DNA of 19,837 nt, from assembly GCA_038236965.1 (NCBI GenBank), contig JBBRZF010000051.1:1-19837 (forward strand), written 5' to 3'. Source of the stretch: JBBRZF01 sp038236965 (GTDB lineage: Bacteria > Acidobacteriota > Terriglobia > Terriglobales > Acidobacteriaceae). Positions 1-6,703 of this stretch are shown one piece after another. The translations under genes and the position numbers were made by a program. Position 1 is the stretch's first letter; each line of letters starts with the position of its first letter. The notes under the pieces are model-generated. The model saw only the letters and a list, made by a program, of their open reading frames with translations. It had not been told where the DNA came from and did no database searches.

Positions 1-1
1 C

Positions 2-688
2 GACCAGGTCGAGCGCATCGGTATCGACGTCTTCCTTCAGACCGCGGAAGAGGCGCGCACTTGTCCGCGACTCTTCGTCTTTGACCTCGATTCCACGCTT
101 ATCCAGGCTGAAGTCATCGACGAACTCGCGAAACTCGCGGGAGTTGGCGACCGCGTCAGCAGCATCACCGAGCGCGCCATGCGTGGCGAAATCGACTTTC
201 GCGCAGCGCTCGCCGAAAGAGTCGCGCTCCTCGCAGGCCTTGAAGTAAGCAGGCTCGCCGAGTTGCAGCGCACCATCCGATTCAGCACGGGCGTCGAGAC
301 GCTGATGAAAAGTTTGCGCCTAGCAGGCTGCACCACGGTTGTGGTCTCCGGGGGCTTCGGATTCTTCGCACGCTGCGCGCAGCAACGCCTCGGCTTCGGC
401 TATCTCTTCTGCAACGAACTCCAAGTCGTTGACGGCAAATTGACCGGCGCCCTCGTCGGCCCACGAGTGGACGCCGAGCGCAAGCGCACGGCCCTGTTCG
501 AGGTTGCTCATATCGAGGGCATCTCTCCATCGCACATCCTCGCAGTTGGCGATGGGGCCAACGACATCCCGATGCTGGCCGAAGCAGCTGTCGGCGTAGC
601 CTACCGCGCCAAGCCCGTCGTACGAGCCTCCGCCCGCTACCGCCTCACCTTCGCGACCCTGGATTCCCTGCTTTATCTGCTCGACTAG
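2..688 (+). CDS. serB: Phosphoserine phosphatase SerB, 5'-truncated
   Basis: The reading frame is open from base 2 to the stop at 686-688, so the gene enters from the left edge and its true start lies outside the window. The visible part carries the HAD-superfamily phosphatase signatures in order: FDLDSTL with the nucleophile and acid Asp pair (nt 83-91), VVSGGFGFFA (motif II region), a Lys in the segment after VGPRVDAE, and GDGANDIPML with the metal-binding Asp residues. This order and wording match SerB, which hydrolyses O-phosphoserine to serine in the last step of serine synthesis in the cytoplasm. The missing N-terminus probably held the ACT-like or other domain found before the HAD core in many SerB proteins. 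The next gene begins 85 bp downstream with its own ribosome site. The family call is firm; only the N-terminal architecture is unknown. Confidence 0.93.
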   Translation, partial: DQVERIGIDVFLQTAEEARTCPRLFVFDLDSTLIQAEVIDELAKLAGVGDRVSSITERAMRGEIDFRAALAERVALLAGLEVSRLAELQRTIRFSTGVETLMKSLRLAGCTTVVVSGGFGFFARCAQQRLGFGYLFCNELQVVDGKLTGALVGPRVDAERKRTALFEVAHIEGISPSHILAVGDGANDIPMLAEAAVGVAYRAKPVVRASARYRLTFATLDSLLYLLD

Positions 689-773
689 AGAACAATTCTT
701 TCCCACAATTTCTTTGCGTCCTTCCTCCACTCTCTCGCGTATCCTTTCCTGAGCAATTCTTCGGAGGAGGAAT

Positions 774-1139
774 ATGGCCACTGTTCCGCAGCTTGGTCCG
801 GGAGTTCGAGAACCCTTCGTTACAACAGCGTTTGAGATCGATGGATACGAAGTTGTCCGCAATCTAGGAGTGGTGCGCGGCATCACCGTGCGATCGCGTT
901 CCATATTCGGCACCATCGGCGCGAGTCTGCAGACGATCGTCGGCGGCAACATCACCCTGCTGAGCGAACTCTGCGAGAAGACCCGCCGCGAGGCATTCTT
1001 CCTGATGATCCAGCACGCGACGGAGATCGGCGCAAATGCCATCGTTGGCGCCCGCTACGACGCGACCGAAATCATGAACGGCGTCACCGAAGTCCTCGCC
1101 TACGGAACCGCTGTCATCGTGAAGCCCAAGGGCATGTAA
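774..1139 (+). CDS. YbjQ/UPF0145 family protein
   Basis: This 121-aa protein starts at an ATG preceded by a strong ribosome site (GGAGGAGG at 763-770). After a short N-terminal extension it shows the pattern of the YbjQ (UPF0145, 'putative heavy-metal-binding') family: a GYEVVRNLGVVRG strand, a Gly-rich IVGGN turn, a helix rich in Glu/Arg with EKTRREAF, the motif EIGANAIVGARYD, and a terminal VLAYGTAVIV strand. The family forms a small ring-like oligomer; its biological role is not established and the metal-binding label is weakly supported. It is unlikely to be functionally tied to serB; it has its own SD and sits 85 bp away. The minus-strand terminator at 1168-1201 separates it from the convergent neighbour. 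Confidence 0.85.
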   Translation: MATVPQLGPGVREPFVTTAFEIDGYEVVRNLGVVRGITVRSRSIFGTIGASLQTIVGGNITLLSELCEKTRREAFFLMIQHATEIGANAIVGARYDATEIMNGVTEVLAYGTAVIVKPKGM

Positions 1140-1167
1140 CGCGATCGATAAAATAGCGTCGATACAA

Positions 1168-1201
1168 TAAAAAAAAAGAGGCGGTCGCAATGGCCGCCTC
1201 T
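1168..1201 (-). terminator. Rho-independent terminator for the secreted protein gene at 1218-2063
   Basis: An 8-bp stem (AGAGGCGG / CCGCCTCT, arms 1177-1184 and 1194-1201) is bordered on the low-coordinate side by a run of about ten A, which reads as a U-tract in minus-strand RNA. It lies 17 bp past the stop codon of the minus-strand gene. It may also act weakly on the convergent plus-strand gene, but there is no T-run on that side. Confidence 0.85.
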
Positions 1202-1217
1202 CTGTTTACCTGATCTT

Positions 1218-2063
1218 CTACTTCGCAGCATTCATGCGGGCTTTGTCGGCTGCCGTCTGCAACGAAAACTCCGGACGGTAACGCACATAGAAGCGATTCA
1301 CCTTGCGCGCCAGCGGCAGGAAATCGCGGGTCGCCATGTCTTCGGCCTCTTTGCCAAGAAGCTTCATATCCGCTTCGTCGTTGTTGGCCAACTCTGCCCG
1401 CGTCTTTCCACAACTGACAACCGTTAACGAGGGCTGCTCGGAGCCGACGCCGTTGCGATAAACAATGTATCCGTGCTGCACCTTCTTCTGCATGTAGAGG
1501 TTCTTGTATTGACCGGCGAACTGCTCGACCTTGTCGCCCGAACCAGATGTCAGCATCCATTGCTCCACCAGCCAGACGGGCGTCTGTTGCGGAGTCAGTG
1601 ACGACGGCATGTAGCTCCAGTCCGGCATCTCGCGCATGAAATAACGTCGTGTGTACTCAATGGTAGGACCCATCGCGGCGTCCCATTGTTTCATCTTGTC
1701 CTTCCCGAGTGTAGTCATGAACGACTCCCACTGGTCGTTCATGCGCTGGAAGTCCGCGAAATCTTTTACATCCGAGAGCGACGCATAGGTAAAGTCATCC
1801 CCCGCCCAGGTTCTGAATCCGGGAATATCTGTACTCGCCTGCAGTTTCGGAGTAATTTCGCCCACGATGGTCTTCAGCGCCGATTCGTATTGCATCACTG
1901 ATCCCGGCTTCACGTGATCGACTTCGACATAGACCAATTGCCCTTTCGGTTTTGCACCTGCCTGCCCGGGCGTTTGCGAAGTTGACGACGACTGCGCGAA
2001 GGCGCCCCCGGCGATGCACATAACGATGCAGATAACGGCACAAACTATTCTCAGGTGTTTCAT
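1218..2063 (-). CDS. Secreted protein of unknown function
   Basis: The chosen start (ATG at 2063) gives 281 aa and has a GGAGA ribosome site five bases upstream; a frame extension to 2156 would place a hydrophilic segment before the signal peptide and is rejected. The N-terminus is a clear Sec signal peptide: a KHLR basic end, the hydrophobic core CAVICIVMCIAGGAFA, cleavage likely after AFA, then a Ser/Thr/Gln linker. The mature part has a strand LVYVEVDHVKPG followed by helices and a second similar segment (YFMREMPDW onward). This is reminiscent of two dimeric alpha/beta-barrel (NIPSNAP or monooxygenase-like) halves, but no catalytic motif is recognised. It ends in a basic/aromatic tail (FYVRYRPEFSLQ). 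It is probably periplasmic. Function is unknown. Confidence 0.8.
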   Translation of the reverse strand: MKHLRIVCAVICIVMCIAGGAFAQSSSTSQTPGQAGAKPKGQLVYVEVDHVKPGSVMQYESALKTIVGEITPKLQASTDIPGFRTWAGDDFTYASLSDVKDFADFQRMNDQWESFMTTLGKDKMKQWDAAMGPTIEYTRRYFMREMPDWSYMPSSLTPQQTPVWLVEQWMLTSGSGDKVEQFAGQYKNLYMQKKVQHGYIVYRNGVGSEQPSLTVVSCGKTRAELANNDEADMKLLGKEAEDMATRDFLPLARKVNRFYVRYRPEFSLQTAADKARMNAAK

Positions 2064-2288
2064 ACTCTCCTTCGATTCCGGAGTGCGGAACGTTCCTCTC
2101 CGGTCCAAATACCCTTGGGAAATTAGCACCGTTTGTGTCGCGATGAGCGCTCTCAATCAGAAGTATTTTTTTGCGCCAGTGGACAACCCAAAGGAGAAAA
2201 GATTCGTCTAAAGCCGCATTTAAGCGGCTACAATCGCTTTTTTCAGGAAGACGACCAAGGCGTCGGTCGCGGAATGGAGGGAAGGAAA

Positions 2289-2364
2289 TGGTGAGAGCGC
2301 TGGGACTCGAACCCAGGACCCACGCCTTAAAAGGGCGTTGCTCTACCAACTGAGCTACGCTCCC
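2289..2364 (-). tRNA. tRNA-Lys (anticodon UUU), CCA encoded
   Basis: The reverse strand folds into a full cloverleaf of 76 nt. The acceptor arms GGGAGCG (2358-2364) and CGCTCTC pair with one G-U. The D arm is GCTC-AGTTGGTA-GAGC, the anticodon stem ACGCC/GGCGT closes the loop CTTTTAA (anticodon TTT), and the T arm is CTGGG-TTCGAGT-CCCAG. The discriminator A is followed directly by an encoded CCA. It decodes AAA/AAG lysine codons. The gene stands alone between two secreted-protein genes. Confidence 0.97.
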
Positions 2365-2475
2365 ACTCACATTTAATTTAACACATTCGTTGCTGAGGAA
2401 AAACGTGGACGACCTGCCTTGGCCCGATTCCACTCGCAGGTTCGAGGAATCTCACTCTCCCTGCTTCGCCTACAC

Positions 2476-2504
2476 AAAAAGAGCAGCCCAGGGCTGCTCT
2501 TTTT
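2476..2504. terminator. Bidirectional terminator downstream of the beta-barrel gene
   Basis: A near-perfect palindrome has a 9-bp core (GAGCAGCCC / GGGCTGCTC, 2481-2489 and 2491-2499) flanked by A5 on the left and T5 on the right. It starts 31 bp after the stop of the minus-strand gene ending at 2535. The U-tract exists on both strands, so it can stop transcription either way. Confidence 0.85.
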
Positions 2505-2534
2505 GTTCCGCTCTCTCCGTCTGAGGAGGACGAG

Positions 2535-3104
2535 TTAGAAACGTATCTGCGGTCCGGCGGAAACACGCAGATTGTTGTGCGCTCCGTTGGACCAGTAAAT
2601 CTCGTCACCGGCTTCCAGTCGTATTCCGATCGGACCGGCATAAAATTCGAGGCCCCCACCTGGATAAAAAACCCCGTTGGTGTCTCCATTGGGAACCTGG
2701 CTGAATTGACCGGCAAGATTCTTGTCGGTGCTGAAATTCAGGAAACCGCCTTTCGCAGTGATAAAGGCGCGAATTGCTCCAGTGCCAACTTGGAATTTAG
2801 GACCGAACATTCCGTGGATCAATCTCCGGTTCGATCGCACAAAAGTGTTCGGTGTGCCGCCCGGTAGCGGAATGTCAGTACTGAAATTGCGCTCGAAGTC
2901 GTAGTTCATCTCGGCTTCAAACTGCACGTTGGGATGGACGTTGAAGCCGACTCGACCGCCGACACCCACGTAGTTGGTATTCGTGAGACGGAACATGTCT
3001 GCAAACACGCCGATCTCGCCATGGTTCTTGTCACTGGTCCCTTGCGCAAACACTGCCGGAACCGACAGCATCAACGCGACGATTACAACTGCGATCTTTC
3101 TCAT
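2535..3104 (-). CDS. Small outer-membrane beta-barrel protein (OmpA/OmpW-like fold)
   Basis: The 189-aa reading begins at the ATG at 3104, which has GAGAAGGA just upstream; the open frame continues further upstream but only into repeat-derived sequence. Residues 1-20 form a signal peptide (MRKIAVVIVALMLSVPAVFA, then QG). The mature chain alternates amphipathic strands with Gly/Asn turns (YVGVGGRVGFNVHP, FEAEMNYDFERNF, HGMFGPKFQVG, GGLEFYAGPIGIRLEAG, RVSAGPQIRF). It ends in Phe, the usual C-terminal signal read by the BAM outer-membrane assembly machinery. The size suggests an 8-stranded barrel. There is no peptidoglycan-binding OmpA domain. A terminator follows at 2476-2504, so it is probably a single-gene unit. 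The specific role is unknown. Confidence 0.82.
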   Translation of the reverse strand: MRKIAVVIVALMLSVPAVFAQGTSDKNHGEIGVFADMFRLTNTNYVGVGGRVGFNVHPNVQFEAEMNYDFERNFSTDIPLPGGTPNTFVRSNRRLIHGMFGPKFQVGTGAIRAFITAKGGFLNFSTDKNLAGQFSQVPNGDTNGVFYPGGGLEFYAGPIGIRLEAGDEIYWSNGAHNNLRVSAGPQIRF

Positions 3105-3249
3105 TTTCCTTCTCCCGTGCAAGCGTTCGCCCGAGCCTGCGCACACCGCGTCGTATCGCACGTGCGCGGATTTGGGGCTATCAACTCGGGGACTACAGAC
3201 TTCGATGAGAGTTGAGCAGAACGGGTGGGCTGAGGTGCAGAAAATCGAC

Positions 3250-3474
3250 CCTGTGGCGAATGGGTCTTTTGACTTTGACCTTGTCCTTTTTTGTTGTGCT
3301 TCGCTCTTGATCTTGCTGTCATGGTGAGCGAAGGCGCGCTTTTGCGCCGAAGTCGAATCCACCCTGTGTTTCCCCTCGGCCTACCTCTCCGCCTTAGCTG
3401 ATGTGGGTCTTTATGACTTTGACTTTGACTGTGACTCTCAATTACCCAATTACCAATTACCCAATTACCACTTG
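3250..3474. repeat. Composite dispersed repeat, block 1 (homologous to 11219-11436)
   Basis: The 537-bp gap 3105-3641 has no supported gene. This block has four parts in order: a GCGAATGGGTCTT/GACTTTGAC segment; unit R (3313-3375, starting TTGCTGTCATGGTGAGCGAA and ending TTTCCCC, with an internal GGCGC/GCGCC hairpin); a GATGTGGGTCTTTATGACTTTGAC segment; and a CAATTAC-type tandem tract (3439-3469). The same parts in the same order occur 8 kb away. The block sits directly upstream of the start region of the beta-barrel gene. Confidence 0.8.
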
Positions 3475-3540
3475 TCATGGTGGCGAAGGCGCGCTTTTGC
3501 ACCAAAGTCCAATCCACCCTTTGTTTCCCCTCGGCCTACC
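3471..3540. repeat. Unit R, second local copy (diverged direct repeat)
   Basis: This direct copy of unit R (compare 3313-3385) again begins TGTCATGGTG and ends TTTCCCCTCGGCCTACC. It differs by a 2-base shortening near GAGCGAA and by several substitutions; its inner arm reads GCACC instead of GCGCC, which weakens the small hairpin. It follows immediately after the CAATTAC tract, so R flanks that tract on both sides. Confidence 0.82.
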
Positions 3541-3600
3541 ACGGTGAAAGAAACTCGCGCCCAGGCCCCCACTCCCCAACGAGCTCTTCCAATCCCCAAG

Positions 3601-3633
3601 GTTTTCTCGGCGTCTTCGTGTCTCTGTGGTGAA
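3601..3633. repeat. Dispersed 'tctctgtggtgaa'-type intergenic repeat
   Basis: The segment ending TCGTGTCTCTGTGGTGAA resembles a repeat often found between genes in environmental bacterial genomes, whose spurious translation gives TTETRRRRE-like peptides. Here the minus strand indeed reads FTTETRRRREN. Only one copy lies in this window, so the assignment rests on recognition rather than on an internal comparison. It ends 8 bp before the aroA stop codon. Confidence 0.5.
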
Positions 3634-3641
3634 TAGTCCCT

Positions 3642-4922
3642 CTACTCCACCAGCCGCTCCAACTGCGCGTAGAACTCCGGATAAGAAACGTCCACGGCTT
3701 CTGCGCCCACTATCGTCGTGGCCCCTTCCGCGCGCAGTGCTGCGACCGAGAAGGCCATGGCAATGCGATGGTCTCCCGCAACATCGATTTCCGCTCCATG
3801 CAGATGCTGACCGCCGGGGACCTTCAGTCCGTCGGGACGCTCTTCCACTTCCGCTCCCATCGCTCGCAGATTCTTCACAACGATCGCGATGCGGTCGCTT
3901 TCCTTGACGCGCAGTTCCGCCGCGTCTCGTATCTCTATCCCGGTGTCCGTGAACGGCGCAATCGCCGCCAGAACCGGCAGTTCGTCGATCAGCGCCACCG
4001 ACGTCGCGCCCTGGATGATCATTCCCTTCAGCCCCGTGTGCTGCACGTGCAGCGTGCCGATGGTTTCTCCGTGATGCTCTTCCACCTGCAGAAACTGTAT
4101 GCGTGCGCCCATCGCCGTCAGCACATCGAGCAGCACAGCGCGCGTGGGATTCAGCAAAACGTTGTCGAGAATGAGATTCGAGTCTTCGAACAACATCGCC
4201 GCGCAAAGGAAAAACGCCGCCGAAGAAATGTCTCCCGGAACATACGCCTCGATCGCCTTCAGTGGCTGACGGCCGGCCAGGCTGATGCTTCCCGAACGAC
4301 GCTCCACGGTCGCGCCGAAGGCGCGAAGCGCAAGTTCGCTGTGGTCGCGCGTGCGCACCGGCTCGTGCACCACGGTCGTCCCCTCCGCAAAGAGTCCGGC
4401 AAACAGAAGACAGCTCTTCACCTGCGCGCTCGCTACCGGCATCGTGTATTCGATCGCGCGCAAGGGTTCCCCCATGCCGAAGAGAAGCGGCGGCTTTCCT
4501 TCGTTGCTATTGATCTGCGCTCCCATCTGCTGCAACGGCTCGATGATGCGATTCATCGGCCGTCGCGAGAGCGATTCGTCGCCCACTAGTACGCATGGGA
4601 AAGGCTGCCCCGCCAGGATTCCGGCCAGCATACGCATCGTGCTTCCAGAGTTGCCGCAGTCCAGAGCTCCTCCCGGATGTCCCAGCATCGACCCGCATCC
4701 TTCGATAACGACCGTGCCATTTTCCTGTGTCGCCTCACATCCCAACTGGCGAACGCACTTCATCGTCGAGGCGCAATCTGCCGCCGAAGAGAAGTTTTCG
4801 AACTTCGACCTTCCCTCGGAGATCGCAGCCAGAAGCGCGTATCGGTGCGAGATGGATTTATCGCCCGGCAGCCTCACGCTGCCTCCAAACGTTTTTGCTG
4901 GATGAATTACCTTATGTTCCAT
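3642..4922 (-). CDS. aroA: 3-phosphoshikimate 1-carboxyvinyltransferase (EPSP synthase)
   Basis: AroA transfers the enolpyruvyl group of PEP to shikimate-3-phosphate, the sixth step of the shikimate pathway. The 426-aa product has the family signatures in order: RLPGDKSISHR near the N-terminus (phosphate-binding Lys and Ser), GNSGSTMRMLAG, PVASAQVKSCLLFAGL, VPGDISSAAFFL, ELRVKESDRI, and GDHRIAMAFSVAALRAEG near the end. Length is normal for the family. The GDKSISHR wording is like that of class II enzymes, which tend to bind glyphosate poorly, but this is only suggestive. Start choice: an ATG also exists at 4934, but the AGGAG ribosome site abuts it with no spacing; the ATG at 4922 lies 12 bases from that site and is preferred. 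A sigma-70-like promoter lies at 4984-5013. No terminator is visible downstream. Confidence 0.95.
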   Translation of the reverse strand: MEHKVIHPAKTFGGSVRLPGDKSISHRYALLAAISEGRSKFENFSSAADCASTMKCVRQLGCEATQENGTVVIEGCGSMLGHPGGALDCGNSGSTMRMLAGILAGQPFPCVLVGDESLSRRPMNRIIEPLQQMGAQINSNEGKPPLLFGMGEPLRAIEYTMPVASAQVKSCLLFAGLFAEGTTVVHEPVRTRDHSELALRAFGATVERRSGSISLAGRQPLKAIEAYVPGDISSAAFFLCAAMLFEDSNLILDNVLLNPTRAVLLDVLTAMGARIQFLQVEEHHGETIGTLHVQHTGLKGMIIQGATSVALIDELPVLAAIAPFTDTGIEIRDAAELRVKESDRIAIVVKNLRAMGAEVEERPDGLKVPGGQHLHGAEIDVAGDHRIAMAFSVAALRAEGATTIVGAEAVDVSYPEFYAQLERLVE

Positions 4923-4983
4923 TTCGGCACACATCTCCTGAAAAGTTCAGATCTGCCCGGAGTTGCCCTTGACATTTTTTTAA

Positions 4984-5013
4984 ATTATATGCTTGACAAA
5001 ACTCCGCTGGCAA
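4984..5013 (-). promoter_or_regulatory. Sigma-70-like promoter for aroA
   Basis: On the minus strand TTGCCA (5008-5013) is followed by an 18-bp spacer and a perfect TATAAT (4984-4989). The start of transcription would be near 4977, giving a leader of about 55 nt before the aroA ATG at 4922. The surrounding stretch 4975-4990 is strikingly AT-rich for this genome. Confidence 0.65.
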
Positions 5014-5151
5014 CTTTCGCCATGGTTTCTCATCTCAACTGTCAACGCTGTTCGATAAGCGGACGAATGGGTTCCCAACGGTTCTCAAGGCCCCTGCTTC
5101 TGAGCCCGGAAGAAAAACCTTTCGACATTCAAAAGTCGCAGGTAAAAAAGT

Positions 5152-6156
5152 ATGACAGCCCGGGTGCTACTCCGCGTCTCTCTGTTGTCACTTGTTGTCA
5201 GCATTTCCCTCTTTGCGCAGAACATGAACACGGACCAGGCGACATCCATGACTTCCGGTACCATCACAGGCTCCGTGCGCACCTTGGATGGCCGTCCGCT
5301 GGCAAACGCCCGCGTCGAAGCCCGCGACATCGATACCGGTTCCATGAGCGCAACCACTTACACCAACGAACGCGGCATGTTTGAACTTTACAACATCCGC
5401 CGCGGCAACTACGAGATCGTAGCCATCTCCGGCGTGGACGAAGCGCATGAGCGCGTGCAGGTCGGACCGATGGATGTGCCTGTCAATCTGCGCATCAATG
5501 CCCGCGGTAAAGCCCCCGACGGCAGCGCCACCGTTTCCGTGGCCAGATTCAAAGTGCCGGAGAAAGCGCAAAAGGAATACGAGAAGGGCGCCGAAGCATT
5601 CAAGAAGAACAAGCTCGACGAGGCGCACAAACACATCGATAAGGCGCTGTCGATCTACCCGAACTATGCCGAGGCGCTCGTCATTCGCGGATTGCTCTCC
5701 GTGGACGCCAACAACATGGCTGCCGGCGAGGCCGATCTGCAGGCGGCCATCAAAGCGGATCCCAGCTACGGTATGGGTTACATCGCCATGGGCGCAGTTC
5801 TTAACCAGGAACGTAAATTCGCGGACGCCAAGCGCGTCCTGCAGCGCGGCGTGGCGCTGGCGCCCGATTCCTGGCAGGCATATTTCGAGTTGAGCAAGGC
5901 CGCCATGGGCATGAGCGAATACGACGCCGCCCTGAAGAACGTGGAGCGCGCCCACGGCATCGTAAAGAACGATTACCCGCCCATCCACCTCATCAAGGCC
6001 CACGCGCTGATGGGCTTGAAACAGTATGAACATGCGGTAGCCGAACTGGAACAGTTCCTCGCTCGTGACCCGCAGAATCCCAACGCGGAATACGCGCGCA
6101 ACACCTTGGATCGCGCCAAGGCTTTCCTGGCCACCAACAACACGGCCAGCAAGTAG
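5152..6156 (+). CDS. Secreted TPR protein with N-terminal carboxypeptidase-regulatory-like domain
   Basis: The 334-aa product starts with a signal peptide (MTARVLLRVSLLSLVVSISLFA, cleavage before QNM). Residues about 35-113 form a CarboxypepD_reg-like beta-sandwich: ITGSVRTLDGRPLANARV, TNERGMFELYNIRRGNYEI and a closing PVNLRI strand. After a linker, residues about 138-330 are TPR helices with recognisable repeats (YEKGAEAFKKNKLDEAHKHI, AEALVIRGLL, GMGYIAMGAVLNQERKFADA, IHLIKAHALMGLKQYEHAVA). This combination is common in secreted Acidobacteriota proteins; it suggests a periplasmic or surface scaffold, not an enzyme. The start has only a weak ribosome site (AGGT about 9 bases upstream). A long hairpin at 6170-6205 follows the stop. 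No partner is identified. Confidence 0.85.
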   Translation: MTARVLLRVSLLSLVVSISLFAQNMNTDQATSMTSGTITGSVRTLDGRPLANARVEARDIDTGSMSATTYTNERGMFELYNIRRGNYEIVAISGVDEAHERVQVGPMDVPVNLRINARGKAPDGSATVSVARFKVPEKAQKEYEKGAEAFKKNKLDEAHKHIDKALSIYPNYAEALVIRGLLSVDANNMAAGEADLQAAIKADPSYGMGYIAMGAVLNQERKFADAKRVLQRGVALAPDSWQAYFELSKAAMGMSEYDAALKNVERAHGIVKNDYPPIHLIKAHALMGLKQYEHAVAELEQFLARDPQNPNAEYARNTLDRAKAFLATNNTASK

Positions 6157-6169
6157 GTCTGCTCATTAA

Positions 6170-6205
6170 CAGAAACGCCGTCCGGTTCTCCGGACGGCGT
6201 TTCTG
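6170..6205. terminator. Shared terminator hairpin between convergent genes
   Basis: A 16-bp perfect stem (arms 6170-6185 and 6190-6205, containing CGCCGTCCGG / CCGGACGGCG) has a TTCT tetraloop. It lies 14 bp after the stop of the plus-strand TPR gene and 24 bp from the end of the minus-strand gene at 6230. The T-run is short on both sides, so efficiency is uncertain; the position between convergent stops supports the call. Confidence 0.75.
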
Positions 6206-6229
6206 TCGACTCAATATTCAGCGAACGCT

Positions 6230-6625
6230 TTAGCGGCGCTGCGCCGCTTCGCGCAACATTTCGGCGGGAACCTCTTTGAGCGACGCGCTCACCTTGAAAC
6301 TCGGCGTCTCCGGCCCGCGTCCCCAGCGATTCACATCCCAATGCGCTCGCACGAATTTGATCTCCGGCTGCCCGCTCACGTCCACCAGCAGCGGATACTC
6401 TCCGGCATAGAATTTTTGCGGCAGGGCGACGATCGGCTTGGCGTTCCACTCCGTGCCGTCAGCAGAGCCGTACACACCCAGCTCAAACGATTCCTGCTCG
6501 ACTAGTTCAGTGAGGCTAAGCGTTACCAGGAAGACGCGATGAGCGGCAGCGCTTATATCTACGGACGTGCTGTCCCCTTTCGCAGTGACGACGGTGTTTT
6601 CCGGAAGAAGTACGATATCAATCAT
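6230..6625 (-). CDS. Hypothetical beta-rich protein
   Basis: From the ATG at 6625 this reads 131 aa; a TTG two codons earlier (6631) is possible. No clear ribosome site is visible for either. The sequence is mostly alternating beta strands (IDIVLLPENTVVTAKGD, RVFLVTLSLTELVEQE, SFELGVYGSADGTEWNA, PLLVDVSGQPEIKFVRAHWD, SFKVSASLKEVP), giving the impression of a single beta-sandwich. There is no signal peptide or membrane segment and no cysteine. The FELGVYGSADGTEW part resembles strand patterns of phage-like or surface beta-sandwich proteins, but no family is recognised. Codon use is like the rest of the window, unlike the AT-rich gene that follows upstream. Function unknown. Confidence 0.65.
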   Translation of the reverse strand: MIDIVLLPENTVVTAKGDSTSVDISAAAHRVFLVTLSLTELVEQESFELGVYGSADGTEWNAKPIVALPQKFYAGEYPLLVDVSGQPEIKFVRAHWDVNRWGRGPETPSFKVSASLKEVPAEMLREAAQRR

Positions 6626-6703
6626 GACCAAGCCATTGTAGCGCGGGATATGGGGGGTAGGCCTGTGATGCTGGTCACAGAGGCGATTGCTGATTATGTG
6701 GAG

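Noticed and set aside
2211..2230. AGCCGC/GCGGCT hairpin downstream of tRNA-Lys as a terminator
   Set aside because: On the minus strand only three T follow, and the only long T-run lies on the other strand about 8 bp away from the stem; support is too weak for a feature.
3438..3470. CAATTAC tandem tract considered as a CRISPR-like array
   Set aside because: The units are only 7-8 bp with no unique spacers; it is a simple tandem repeat within the composite element.
4932..4934. Upstream ATG as the aroA start
   Set aside because: The AGGAG ribosome site directly abuts this ATG, leaving no spacing; the ATG at 4920-4922 is better placed.
4993..5021. Plus-strand promoter for the TPR gene at 5152 from TTGACA at 4993
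   Set aside because: No acceptable -10 element occurs 16-18 bp downstream.
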